From Burkholderia sp. Bp8963 (GTDB taxonomy: Bacteria > Pseudomonadota > Gammaproteobacteria > Burkholderiales > Burkholderiaceae): 64,000 nucleotides of DNA. Of this stretch, positions 44,109 to 53,029 are shown one piece after another; position 1 is the stretch's first letter, and each line of letters begins with the position of its first letter. The position numbers were made by a program, and so were the translations under genes. The notes under the pieces are model-generated. The model saw nothing but the letters and a program-made list of their open reading frames with translations, was not told where the DNA came from and made no database searches. Location: contig NZ_QTQP01000035.1 of the NCBI RefSeq assembly GCF_003854275.1, positions 17,753 to 81,752 on the forward strand, read 5' to 3'.

Positions 44109-44187
44109 GAAGCGAGACTCCCGAAAAGGCCGCACGCGGCCGGCGCGGTCACCCGCACCGGTCGCGCGGCGGCGGCAAGCGACGGCG

Positions 44188-45774
44188 TCAGGCGTTCCAC
44201 CACACGTACTCGGCGAACATGCCGCCCATCATCGGGCCGGTCGGGATCGAACCGAGGCCCCCGAGCCGCTTGTCGTACCCGTCGAGGAAACTGATGAAAG
44301 CGGGGATCCCGACCCGGCCCTGCTGCGCCACGATCGTCTGCATCTCGCCGTACATCTGCTTGCGTTTCGCATCGTCGGTCTCGGAGCGTGCGGCGAGCAG
44401 CAGCTGGTCGAACTTCGCGCTCTTCCAGCTCGACTCGTTCCACGGCGCGTCCGACTTGAAGAACTGCGTGAACAGCACGTCGGCGCTCGAGCGCGGGTTG
44501 ATGTTGCCGAAGCCGAGCGGATGCTTCATCCAGTGGTTCGACCAGTAACCGTCGGGCGACACACGGTTCACCTGCAGGTTCAGGCCGATCTTCTGGCCGG
44601 CCTGCTGCAGCAGCACCGCCATCTCGATCGAACCGTTCGCGTCGGACGTCGCATAGATCGGCGGCAGCGTGGCACCGAGCGCGCCGGCCTTCTGGAACAG
44701 GAATTTCGCCTTGTCCGGATCGTGCGGCCGCTGCGGCAGCGACGCGTTGAAATAGCGATGCCCCGGCGGAATCGGCTGGTCGTTGCCGATCACCGCGTAG
44801 CCGCGGAACACTGCCGAGCGGATCTGCTCGCGATCGAACAGGTACTTCATCCCTTCGACGAAATCGGGGTTCGCGGTGATCGGGTTTTCGCTGCGCATGA
44901 TCAGGTCGGTATAGAGGCCCGACTTGGTTTCCCTCAGCGCATAGCCCGGCGTGGACGCGACCCGCTGCGTCGAGCGCGGATCGATCGCGTTGATCAGGTG
45001 CACGTCGCCCGAGAGCAGCGCGTTCAGGCGCGCGGCGCCGTCGCTGATGCCGATCAGCTCGATCTCGTCGAGATACGGCATGCCCGGCTTGAAGTAGCTG
45101 TCGTTGCGCACGCCGACGGTCGACACGCCCGGCTTGAACGACTTGAGCTTGTACGGGCCGCAGCCGATGCCGGTCGAGAAGTCGGTCGTGCCGTCCTTGA
45201 CGATCACGAGCTGCGGCGTCGCGAGAATCACCGGCAGGTCCGCGTTCGCGCTGGCGAGCGTGAGCGTGACTTCGTCCGGGCCGCTCGCCTTCGCGTCCGC
45301 GAACTGGTCGGCGAGCGTCTTGACCTTGGACGCGGTGGCCGCGTTCTTGTGGCGCATCAGCGAAAACACGACGTCGGCCGGCCCGACCGGTTTCCCGTCG
45401 TGGAACGTGACGCCCTTGCGCAGCTTGATGATCCACGTCTTCGCGTCGGTCGTGTGCAGCGACTCGGCGAGATTCATCTGCGGCGTCAGGCTCTGATCGA
45501 GCTGCGTGAGGCCGCTGTAGAACATGAAGAAGCGAATGTAGTCCGCGCCCGTCGAGCCCTTGGCCGGATCCAGCGTATCGGCCGTCGAACTCGATTCGTT
45601 CGCGACCCGGATCTTGCCGCCGCGCTTCGGCGCGGGCGCCGCGAAGGCAGTCCGGGGGTTCACCAGCAGTCCGCCGGCGCCGGCGGCCATCATGCCGCTC
45701 GCCGCCATGACCCGCATCATGTCGCGGCGCGTAAAGCCACCGTTGCCGCTGCCGTTGTCGATATCGTCGCTCAT
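44188..45774 (-). CDS. Periplasmic substrate-binding protein, family 5 (DppA/OppA-like), Tat signal
   Basis: 528 aa. N-terminus GGFTRRDMMRVMAASGMMAA is a twin-arginine signal, so the protein is exported folded. The SBP_bac_5 core is clear: LAESLHTTDAKTWIIKLRKG, VTFHDGKPVGPADVVFSLMR, GCGPYKLKSF. Ligands could be peptides, opines or other modified amines. First gene of the transporter operon; upstream lie 473 bases including operator module B. Confidence 0.92.
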   Translation of the reverse strand: MSDDIDNGSGNGGFTRRDMMRVMAASGMMAAGAGGLLVNPRTAFAAPAPKRGGKIRVANESSSTADTLDPAKGSTGADYIRFFMFYSGLTQLDQSLTPQMNLAESLHTTDAKTWIIKLRKGVTFHDGKPVGPADVVFSLMRHKNAATASKVKTLADQFADAKASGPDEVTLTLASANADLPVILATPQLVIVKDGTTDFSTGIGCGPYKLKSFKPGVSTVGVRNDSYFKPGMPYLDEIELIGISDGAARLNALLSGDVHLINAIDPRSTQRVASTPGYALRETKSGLYTDLIMRSENPITANPDFVEGMKYLFDREQIRSAVFRGYAVIGNDQPIPPGHRYFNASLPQRPHDPDKAKFLFQKAGALGATLPPIYATSDANGSIEMAVLLQQAGQKIGLNLQVNRVSPDGYWSNHWMKHPLGFGNINPRSSADVLFTQFFKSDAPWNESSWKSAKFDQLLLAARSETDDAKRKQMYGEMQTIVAQQGRVGIPAFISFLDGYDKRLGGLGSIPTGPMMGGMFAEYVWWNA

Positions 45775-46247
45775 CCGAACTGCTCCTGACTGTGGTAAGT
45801 GGGTCCTGGGGGCCAGCGTGGTTCTTCAACCCCGTCGCGCCCGCGTGCTGGTGGCGGGCGCGACGTCATGCACATGCAATTTATTTAAGCACCGCCAAAA
45901 TGCCGGTTGTCGCGATTCGGGGCGGTCGCACCGCACGATTCGACCGTTTTGGGCCGCCTGCGCAGCATGATTTGCTGCGTGCGCGCAGGTACCGCCGGTT
46001 GCGGGCGCCCTGTCGCGGCGACCGCGTAACGCGCGCCGACGAAGGAAATCGTAAAGCCGCACCCGCCGCAGATTGCGCCGACAAAATTGCCCGTTCGGCA
46101 TCGGGCACGCGTTCGCCGCGCGCAAACCGCATGTTTGCGTCGAATGCGCGGGCGCGTCGTTCGTCGAGGACACGCGTGGACGAAAGTTCGGACGATTGCC
46201 CGCTTGCGGCGGCCCGCAACCGCGCCGCCTGCGGGCGCGAGCGTCGC
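45775..46247. other. 473-bp gap upstream of the transporter operon
   Basis: Holds the leader of the binding-protein gene and operator module B. No open frame here has family resemblance. Upstream of the module the sequence is GC-rich and anonymous up to the stop of the HAD gene. Confidence 0.6.
45911..45942 (-). promoter_or_regulatory. Direct-repeat operator module B (upstream of transporter operon)
   Basis: Minus strand: CGAATCGTGCG (45942-45932) and CGAATCGCG (45919-45911), 23 bases apart, followed by CAAC, a TTTTGGCGGTG stretch and TTAAATAAATT, as in module A. About 137 bases before the start of the binding-protein gene. Confidence 0.58.
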
Positions 46248-46916
46248 TTACAGCCCGAGCTGCGTCGCGAGATGGCCGATGTCCGACACTTCGTAATAGT
46301 TGTAGAACGGCGTACCCGGCTCGTGGCCGCGATTGACGAACGCCTTGTGCTTGATGCCGAGATCCTCGGCCGTCATCAGGTCGTAGCGCAGGCTCGACGA
46401 CACGTGCAGGACGTCCTCCGGCTTGCAGCCGAGCTTGTCGAACATGTATTCGAAGCCCTGCATCCGCGGCTTGTACGACTGCGCCTGCTGTGCGGTGAAC
46501 ACCGCATGGAACGGCGCGCCGAGCTTGTCGACGTTGCTCATGATCTGGTCGTCCGACGCGTTCGACAGGATCACCAGCTTGTACTTCGTCGCGAGCCGCG
46601 ACAGGCCCGCGGGGACGTCCGGATGCGGGCCCCAGGTCGGCACCGCCAGATAGAAGCGCTCGGCCTCGGCTTCGTCGAATTTCACGCCGATCCTCGCGCA
46701 GGTGCGCCGGATCGCATTGACGACGACCTCGCGGAACGGCTTCCACGCACCGAGGACCTCGTCGAGCCGATACGCGGCGAACGCGCGCACGAACTGCTCG
46801 AGCGCGACCGGCGACAGCCGGTCCGCATAGACCTCGCGCGCCATCTCGGCCATGCGGAAGTGGATCAGCGTGCCGTAGCAGTCGAACGTGATGTACTTCG
46901 GTTCAAATTGAATCAT
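46248..46916 (-). CDS. HAD-superfamily hydrolase, haloacid dehalogenase type II-like
   Basis: 222 aa. HAD motifs: YITFDCYGTLIHF (nucleophile Asp), VILSNASDD (Ser), SYKPRMQGFEYMF (Lys) and LHVSSSLRYDL in place of the usual Asp pair. It matches the L-2-haloacid dehalogenase branch, but many of these act on other substrates. First gene in this minus-strand string, 473 bases before the transporter; divergent from a GNAT gene. Confidence 0.82.
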   Translation of the reverse strand: MIQFEPKYITFDCYGTLIHFRMAEMAREVYADRLSPVALEQFVRAFAAYRLDEVLGAWKPFREVVVNAIRRTCARIGVKFDEAEAERFYLAVPTWGPHPDVPAGLSRLATKYKLVILSNASDDQIMSNVDKLGAPFHAVFTAQQAQSYKPRMQGFEYMFDKLGCKPEDVLHVSSSLRYDLMTAEDLGIKHKAFVNRGHEPGTPFYNYYEVSDIGHLATQLGL

Positions 46917-47383
46917 GGTGACGTCCTGTCGGTGTGAAGCCCCGGCAGGGCCGGGGACGGGCTGGGTTCAACGAAATTGAATCAGGGCAAAAAGTCGTTC
47001 GCGCATCGTTCGGCGCCGCTCGAAACGCAGAATCGCCGCGTGTTGCACGCCGCGGGCAGCACGATCTGCGGCGTGGCCAGGCGAAGTACTGCCGGAGCCG
47101 GCCGGCGGCCTTCGCGGCCCGGGCGCGCTGCATCGCGCGGTGCGGCACGGCGACGAACGACGACGCCACCGTGCTTGCATCGTAGTGGCATTCGCGCAGC
47201 AGAAGCTGCCGGATCGACGCGCCGCGGCGGCACGAAACGCGCGTTCGTTCGCACCGATCGCGCCGGTTTGCGTCGATTTCGAACGCACGGCCGCTGCCGC
47301 GGCAAAACAGGCGAATCGTCCTATCCGGGCCGCACCGGCGCTGGCAGAGTGAGGACGTCACTTCTACCGCTTCGGAGTCCGGC
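46917..47383. other. 467-bp divergent intergenic region
   Basis: Between the HAD gene and the GNAT gene. It contains a 7-bp GC-rich hairpin (46940-46956, perfect arms, AGG loop) in the HAD leader, and operator module C. The rest, up to GTG 47384, shows no gene with credible codon usage. Confidence 0.55.
47002..47035 (-). promoter_or_regulatory. Direct-repeat operator module C (upstream of HAD gene)
   Basis: Minus strand: CGATTCTGCG (47035-47026) and CGAACGATGCG (47012-47002), 23 bases apart, then GAAC, CTTTTTGCCC, TGATTCAATTT. This is the weakest of the three related modules. About 86 bases upstream of the HAD gene start. Confidence 0.45.
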
Positions 47384-48244
47384 GTGGCCGACCTCAATCC
47401 TTCCCGCACGCTTATCTATCGCCCGTTCGCCGAAACCGACCTGCCCGCCGCGCATCGACTGTCGGAGGCGGTCAAGTGGCCGCACCGGCTCGACGACTGG
47501 CGCTTCGTGTTCCAGCTCGGCAGCGGCTTCGTCGCCGAGGACGAATCCGGCGTCATCGGCACCGCACTCGGCTGGCCCTTCGGCGACGCACATGCGGCGC
47601 TCGGCATGGTGATCGTGTCGCCCGAGCATCAGGGCCGCGGCATCGGCCGCGAACTGTTCTCGCGCGTCGTCGACAGCCTCGGCACGCGCACGATATTCCT
47701 GCACGCGACGCCGTCCGGCGAACCGCTCTACGCGAAGTTCGGCTTCAAGGCGATCGGCACGGTCGATCAGCACCAGGGCGCGGCGTTCCAGCCGCCGCTG
47801 ATCTCGCTGCCGCCTGGCGAGCGCCTGCGCCCGCTCGGGATCAACGACGGCCCGCGCCTGGCCGCGCTCGCATCGCGCGCGGCCGGCTACGAGCGCGGCG
47901 CGGTGATCGATGCGCTGCTCGACGTCGCGAACGGGATCGCGCTCGATCGCGATGGCGAACTGCTCGGCTTCGCGCTGTTTCGCCGCTTCGGCCGCGGCCA
48001 TGTGATCGGCCCGGTGATCGCGCCGGACGCGCTGCGCGCGCAGGCGCTCATCAGCCACTGGCTCGCGCTGCACGAGGGCATGTTCCTGCGGCTCGACGTG
48101 CCGGGCGACAGCGGGCTGTCGGACTGGCTGCAGGGTCTCGGTCTGCCGCGCGTCGACACCGTCGTCGCGATGGCGCGCGGCGCGGCGCCCGCCCGCGATC
48201 CGGCGCTGCGCGCGTTCGGGATCGTCAGCCAGGCGCTCGGCTGA
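47384..48244 (+). CDS. GNAT-family N-acetyltransferase (two-domain)
   Basis: 286 aa. The N-terminal GNAT domain (about 1-140) has the acetyl-CoA loop MVIVSPEHQGRGIGRELFSR and LYAKFGFKAIGT; the C-terminal half is a second GNAT-like domain seen in this subgroup (MFLRLDVPG region). Start is GTG 47384. Together with the following reductase gene (10-base gap) and aminotransferase it forms a plus-strand cluster within the amine-catabolism island. Substrate unknown. Confidence 0.83.
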   Translation: MADLNPSRTLIYRPFAETDLPAAHRLSEAVKWPHRLDDWRFVFQLGSGFVAEDESGVIGTALGWPFGDAHAALGMVIVSPEHQGRGIGRELFSRVVDSLGTRTIFLHATPSGEPLYAKFGFKAIGTVDQHQGAAFQPPLISLPPGERLRPLGINDGPRLAALASRAAGYERGAVIDALLDVANGIALDRDGELLGFALFRRFGRGHVIGPVIAPDALRAQALISHWLALHEGMFLRLDVPGDSGLSDWLQGLGLPRVDTVVAMARGAAPARDPALRAFGIVSQALG

Positions 48245-48254
48245 GCAGTACGCG

Positions 48255-49181
48255 ATGAGTTTTCTGTACAAATCCGACCCGGTACGCGGCGCGCTATGGG
48301 CGCAGCGCTTCGCGCAACGTGCGCCCGACCTCGCGTTCCGGATCTGGCCCGACATCGGCGATCCCAAGGCCGTCCGCTATCTCGCCGCATGGCAGCCGCC
48401 GGACGACCCGGTCGCACTGCTGCCGAACCTCGAGGTCGTGTTCTCGGTGGGCGCCGGCATCGACCAGTTCGACCTGTCGCGCGTACCCGCGCATATCCCC
48501 GTCGTGCGGATGATCGAGCCGGGCATCGTCGAAGGCATGGTCGAGTACGTGACGCAGGCGGTGCTGACGATCCACCGCGACCTGTTCGACTACGCGGCGC
48601 AACAGCGCGCCCAGGTGTGGGGCGAGAAGCCGGTGCGCGCGGCTGCGTCGCGCCGCGTCGGCGTGCTCGGCCTCGGCACGCTCGGGCAAGCCGTGCTCGA
48701 CATGCTGCGCCGTTTCGGTTTTCCGTGCGCCGGCTGGAGCCGCACGCCGCGCACGCTCGACGGCGTCGACTGCTACGCGGGCGACGCGGCGCTCGACGCG
48801 TTCCTCGCCCGCACCGACATCCTGATCTGCCTGCTGCCGCTCACCGACAGCACGCGCGGGCTGCTCGGCGCGCGCGTGTTCGACGCGCTGCCGGCCGGCG
48901 CATCGCTCGTGCAGGTCGGGCGCGGCCCGCAGCTCGACGCGGCCGCGCTGCTCGCGGCGCTCGACGGCGGCCGGCTCGACAGTGCGATCCTCGACGTGAC
49001 CGATCCGGAGCCGCTGCCGGCGGGCCACCCGTTCTGGACCCATCCGCGCATCCGGATCACGCCGCACATTGCCAGCGCGACGCGGCCCGACACCGCGGCC
49101 GACGCCGTGCTCGCGAACCTCGCGCGCCATCGCGCGGGGCAGCCGATGATCGGCGTCGTCGACCGCGCGCGCGGCTACTGA
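48255..49181 (+). CDS. ghrA: Glyoxylate/hydroxypyruvate reductase A-like dehydrogenase
   Basis: 308 aa D-2-hydroxyacid dehydrogenase of the GhrA branch. NAD(P) motif RVGVLGLGTLGQAVLDML (residues about 136-153), and the substrate/catalytic region LLPLTDSTRGLL, VQVGRGPQLDAAAL, DPEPLPAGHPFW, ITPHIAS (catalytic His). Reduces glyoxylate or hydroxypyruvate, or another 2-oxo acid generated by transamination in this cluster. Confidence 0.85.
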   Translation: MSFLYKSDPVRGALWAQRFAQRAPDLAFRIWPDIGDPKAVRYLAAWQPPDDPVALLPNLEVVFSVGAGIDQFDLSRVPAHIPVVRMIEPGIVEGMVEYVTQAVLTIHRDLFDYAAQQRAQVWGEKPVRAAASRRVGVLGLGTLGQAVLDMLRRFGFPCAGWSRTPRTLDGVDCYAGDAALDAFLARTDILICLLPLTDSTRGLLGARVFDALPAGASLVQVGRGPQLDAAALLAALDGGRLDSAILDVTDPEPLPAGHPFWTHPRIRITPHIASATRPDTAADAVLANLARHRAGQPMIGVVDRARGY

Positions 49182-49342
49182 CGCGCTCGCCCGGCGCGGC
49201 GGGGCGCGCAGCAGAAAATGCCGAAGCGCCTCGTGCAAACGCCGTGTCCATACGTTTCAGGCCGCAAATTGAAGGCGCGTGCGGATTTCCCGCCCGGTAG
49301 CATGAACTCACCGCTGACAACCGACGAGAGTCCCGCCCCGCC

Positions 49343-50743
49343 ATGAACCAAGCCGCGCTGATCGAAGCCGATCGTCAACACCTGATCCACCCCGTCGTCA
49401 ACTATCGCGCGCACGAGTCGCGCGGCGTCACCGTGCTCGATTCCGCGGACGGCGTGTTCCTGCGCGACGCCGACGGCCATACGCTGCTCGACGCGTTCTC
49501 GGGCCTGTGGTGCGTCAACGTCGGCTACGGCCGCGACGGCATCGTGAAGGCCGCCGCCGACCAGATGGCGAAGCTGCCCTACGCGACCGGCTATTTTCAT
49601 TTCGGCTCGCAACCCGCGATCGAGCTGGCCGACCGGCTCGCATCGCTCGCGCCGCCGTCGCTGAACCGCGTGTACTTCACGCTCGGCGGCTCGGATGCGA
49701 TCGACTCCGCCGTGCGTTTCATCACGCACTATTTCAACGCGACCGGCCGGCCGTCGAAGAAGCAGATGATCGCGCTCGAACGCGGGTATCACGGTTCGTC
49801 GTCGATCGGCGCCGGCCTCACCGCGCTGCCGGCGTTCCACCGCCATTTCGACCTGCCGCGCGCGGACCAGCACCATATTCCGTCGCCCTACCCGTACCGC
49901 CACCCGCTCGGCGACGATCCGCAGGCGCTGATCGCCGCGTCGGTCGCCGCGCTCGAGGCCAAGGTCGCGGAACTCGGCGCGGACAACGTCGCGGCGTTCT
50001 TCTGCGAGCCCGTGCAGGGCTCCGGCGGCGTGATCGTGCCACCGGCCGGCTGGCTGCGTGCGATGCGCGACGCGTGCCGACGCCTCGGCATCCTGTTCGT
50101 CGCCGACGAGGTGATCACCGGCTTCGGCCGCACGGGCCCGCTGTTCGCGTGCGAGGCCGAGCAGGTCGACCCGGACCTGATGACCGTCGCGAAGGGGCTG
50201 ACGGCCGGCTACGCGCCGATGGGCGCGCTGCTGATGTCTGACGAGATCTACGAAGGCATCGCGGGCAGCCGGTCGGAGTCGGCCGTGGTCGGGCACGGCT
50301 ACACGTATTCCGCTCATCCGGTCAGCGCGGCGATCGGCCTCGAGGTGCTGAAGCTCTATCACGAAGGCGGGCTGCTCGCGAACGGCCAGGCGATGGCGCC
50401 GCGCTTCGCCGCGGGGCTCGACGCGCTGCGCGCGCATCCGCTCGTCGGCGATGCGCGTTCGATCGGCCTGCTCGGCGCGCTCGAACTGGTGGCCGACAAG
50501 GCGCGCAAGACGCGCTTCGACCCGGCGCTGAACGTGCCCGACAGGATTGCCGCCGCCGCGTACGCGAACGGCGTGGTGTTCCGCGCATTCGGCGACGGCG
50601 TGCTCGGTTTCGCGCCGGCACTGAGCTTCACCGCGGGCGAGTTCGACCTGCTGTTCGAACGCGTGCGCAAGACGCTCGACGACGTGCTGGCCGGCCCGGC
50701 CGTGCAGCGCGCGCTGCACGTCGCGCACGCGCAGCCGGCATGA
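49343..50743 (+). CDS. Class III omega-aminotransferase (putrescine/beta-alanine:pyruvate type)
   Basis: 466 aa. Fold-type I class III enzyme: DAFSGLWCVNVGYG at the N-terminus, ERGYHGSSSIGAGLTALPAF, ADEVITGFGRTGPLF (PLP-ring Asp), PLP Lys284 in TVAKGLTAGYAPMGALLMS, GYTYSAHPVSAA. This motif set is that of polyamine/omega-amino-acid:pyruvate aminotransferases such as SpuC. Converts a diamine or omega-amino acid to an aldehyde for the downstream dehydrogenase. 161 bases separate it from ghrA. Confidence 0.87.
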   Translation: MNQAALIEADRQHLIHPVVNYRAHESRGVTVLDSADGVFLRDADGHTLLDAFSGLWCVNVGYGRDGIVKAAADQMAKLPYATGYFHFGSQPAIELADRLASLAPPSLNRVYFTLGGSDAIDSAVRFITHYFNATGRPSKKQMIALERGYHGSSSIGAGLTALPAFHRHFDLPRADQHHIPSPYPYRHPLGDDPQALIAASVAALEAKVAELGADNVAAFFCEPVQGSGGVIVPPAGWLRAMRDACRRLGILFVADEVITGFGRTGPLFACEAEQVDPDLMTVAKGLTAGYAPMGALLMSDEIYEGIAGSRSESAVVGHGYTYSAHPVSAAIGLEVLKLYHEGGLLANGQAMAPRFAAGLDALRAHPLVGDARSIGLLGALELVADKARKTRFDPALNVPDRIAAAAYANGVVFRAFGDGVLGFAPALSFTAGEFDLLFERVRKTLDDVLAGPAVQRALHVAHAQPA

Positions 50744-50828
50744 CCGGCCAAGGGAAAGCCGGGCTTGTGGCGGCAATCGTTCGACTCTAAAGTAACCGGA
50801 CATTCCATTTTTGCCTTTTCACGTGAAC

Positions 50829-51320
50829 ATGACGGACAGCAAGCTGGATCGCATCGACCTGCGCATCCTCTCCCAGTTGCAAAAGCGCGGCCGCATGACC
50901 AACGTCGAGCTGGCCGATGCGGTCGGGCTGTCGCCCAGTCCATGCCTGATCCGCGTGAAGCGGCTCGAGAAGGCCGGCTACATCGGCGGCTACGGCGCGC
51001 ACATCCAGCTCGAGAAACTCGGCGACGTGCAGGTCGTGTTTACCGAGGTCACGCTGGCCGACCACCGGCGCGAGGACTTCGACCGTTTCGTCGCGGCGAT
51101 CCGCAACGTCGACGAGATCGTCGAGTGCCACCTCGCGAGCGGCGGCTACGACTATCTGCTGAAGTTCGTCACGCGCAGCGTGAGCCATTACCAGACGATC
51201 GTCGAAGGGCTGCTCGAGCAGAACATCGGCATCGAGAAGTATTTCAGTTACGTGATCATCAAGTCGCCGTTCGTCAAACGGCACTACCCGCTCGAATCGC
51301 TGTTCGGCGAACGGCATTGA
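50829..51320 (+). CDS. Lrp/AsnC-family transcriptional regulator
   Basis: 163 aa. N-terminal winged helix LDRIDLRILSQLQKRGRMTN, VELADAVGLSPSPCLIRVKR; C-terminal RAM ligand domain HLASGGYDYLLKFVTRSVSH. Start chosen at ATG 50829 from family length; GTG 50823 is an alternative. It sits between the aminotransferase and the semialdehyde dehydrogenase, both plus strand, and probably senses an amino acid of this pathway. Confidence 0.9.
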   Translation: MTDSKLDRIDLRILSQLQKRGRMTNVELADAVGLSPSPCLIRVKRLEKAGYIGGYGAHIQLEKLGDVQVVFTEVTLADHRREDFDRFVAAIRNVDEIVECHLASGGYDYLLKFVTRSVSHYQTIVEGLLEQNIGIEKYFSYVIIKSPFVKRHYPLESLFGERH

Positions 51321-51417
51321 CGGACCGCCGGCGGCCACCACCCACGCGGCAACATGCAGTCCGCGCGGGGCAGCCGCGCGCACACCGCCGCCGAACGGCT
51401 TCATCCAAGGACCTGTC

Positions 51418-52890
51418 ATGCCGCTTACGCTGTCCCGAACCGAACTGCTGCGTACCGCCAACCTCATCGACGGCGCATGGCGCGATGCGCTCGACGGCGC
51501 TCGCTTCGACGTCGCCGATCCGGCGACGCTCGACACCGTCGCCCGCGCCCCCGACAGCGGCGCGGCCGACGCGCGCGCCGCGACCGACGCGGCCGCACGC
51601 GCGCTGCCCGCATGGCGCGCGACGCCCGCTCGGGAACGCGCCGCGATCCTGCGCGCCTGGCACGCGGCGATCGTCGCGCACACCGACGATCTCGCGAAGC
51701 TGATGTCGCGCGAACAGGGCAAGCCGCTCGCCGAAGCGCGCGGCGAAGTCGCCTACGGCGCATCGTACGTGCTGTGGTTCGCGGAGGAAGCGACGCGCAC
51801 GTACGGCGACCTGATTCCGCCGCAGCAGCGCGGCAAACGGCTGAGCGCGGTCAAGGAGCCGATCGGCATCGTCGCCGCGATCACGCCGTGGAATTTCCCG
51901 CTCGCAATGATCGCGCGCAAGATCGCGCCCGCGCTCGCGGTCGGCTGCACGGTGGTCGCGAAGCCGGCGGAGGACACGCCGCTGACCGCGCTCGCGCTCG
52001 CGTTCCTCGCGCAGGAAGCCGGCGTGCCGCCCGGCGTGCTGAACATGATCGCCGCGTCGCGCGAGCGCGGCATCGACGCGGTCGCCGACTGGCTCGCCGA
52101 CGGCCGCGTGCGCAAGATCACGTTCACCGGATCGACGTCCGTCGGCAAGCTGCTCGCACGCGAATCGGCCGCGACGCTGAAGAAGCTGTCGCTCGAGCTC
52201 GGCGGCAATGCGCCGTTCATCGTGTTCGACGACGCCGAACTCGACGCCGCGGTCGACGGACTGATGGCAGCCAAGTTCCGCAACGGCGGCCAGACCTGCG
52301 TGTCGCCGAATCGCGTGTACGTGCAGGCCGGCATCTACGATGCATTCGCCGCGAAGCTCGCCGCGCGCGTGGCCGCGCTGAAGGTCGCGCCCGCGACCGA
52401 TCCGGCCGCGCAGATCGGCCCGATGATCAACGCGCGCGCGGTCGACAAGATCGCGCGCCATGTCGGCGACGCCATCGGGCGCGGCGCCCGCGTGCTCGCG
52501 GGCGGCAAGCGCCTGCCCGAACTCGGGCCGAACTACTACGCGCCGACGGTGCTCGCCGACGCCACCGCCGACATGCAGCTCACCTGCGAGGAAACCTTCG
52601 GCCCGGTCGCCGCGCTGTTTCCGTTCGACACCGAGCACGAAGCGGTCGACGCCGCGAACGACACGCCGTTCGGGCTCGCGGCGTATTTCTATACGCAGGA
52701 CGTGCGGCGCATCGCGCGCGTGTCCGCACGGCTCGAAACAGGCATCGTCGGGATCAACGAAGGTGCGCTCGCGAGCGAGGCTGCTCCGTTTGGCGGCGTG
52801 AAGGAATCGGGCTACGGCCGCGAAGGCTCGCGCTACGGTCTCGACGACTACCTGTCGATCAAGTACCTGTGCCAAGGCGGCCTCGACTGA
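51418..52890 (+). CDS. gabD: Succinate-semialdehyde dehydrogenase-like ALDH
   Basis: 490 aa, of the GabD-type. GIVAAITPWNFPLAMIARKI, TFTGSTSVGKLL, LELGGNAPFIVFDDAELDAA (Glu), FRNGGQTCVSPNRVYVQ (Cys), ETFGPVAALFPFDTEHEAV. The sequence NPWNFP/KxxxG features are as in NAD(P)-dependent succinate- or glutarate-semialdehyde dehydrogenases. Likely completes oxidation of the aldehyde from the upstream aminotransferase into a TCA intermediate. Confidence 0.87.
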   Translation: MPLTLSRTELLRTANLIDGAWRDALDGARFDVADPATLDTVARAPDSGAADARAATDAAARALPAWRATPARERAAILRAWHAAIVAHTDDLAKLMSREQGKPLAEARGEVAYGASYVLWFAEEATRTYGDLIPPQQRGKRLSAVKEPIGIVAAITPWNFPLAMIARKIAPALAVGCTVVAKPAEDTPLTALALAFLAQEAGVPPGVLNMIAASRERGIDAVADWLADGRVRKITFTGSTSVGKLLARESAATLKKLSLELGGNAPFIVFDDAELDAAVDGLMAAKFRNGGQTCVSPNRVYVQAGIYDAFAAKLAARVAALKVAPATDPAAQIGPMINARAVDKIARHVGDAIGRGARVLAGGKRLPELGPNYYAPTVLADATADMQLTCEETFGPVAALFPFDTEHEAVDAANDTPFGLAAYFYTQDVRRIARVSARLETGIVGINEGALASEAAPFGGVKESGYGREGSRYGLDDYLSIKYLCQGGLD

Positions 52891-53029
52891 GTCGTGCCGA
52901 ATCCGCGAACGCCGTCGATGCGCGGACTGACGGCGCGCTGCATTCGATGCACGAGCGCAGCGCGCCGCTGATCGTCGCCGGTCCGCCATGGCGACGAGGC
53001 AGGCGCGAACGTCACCATGCGCAACGAAT

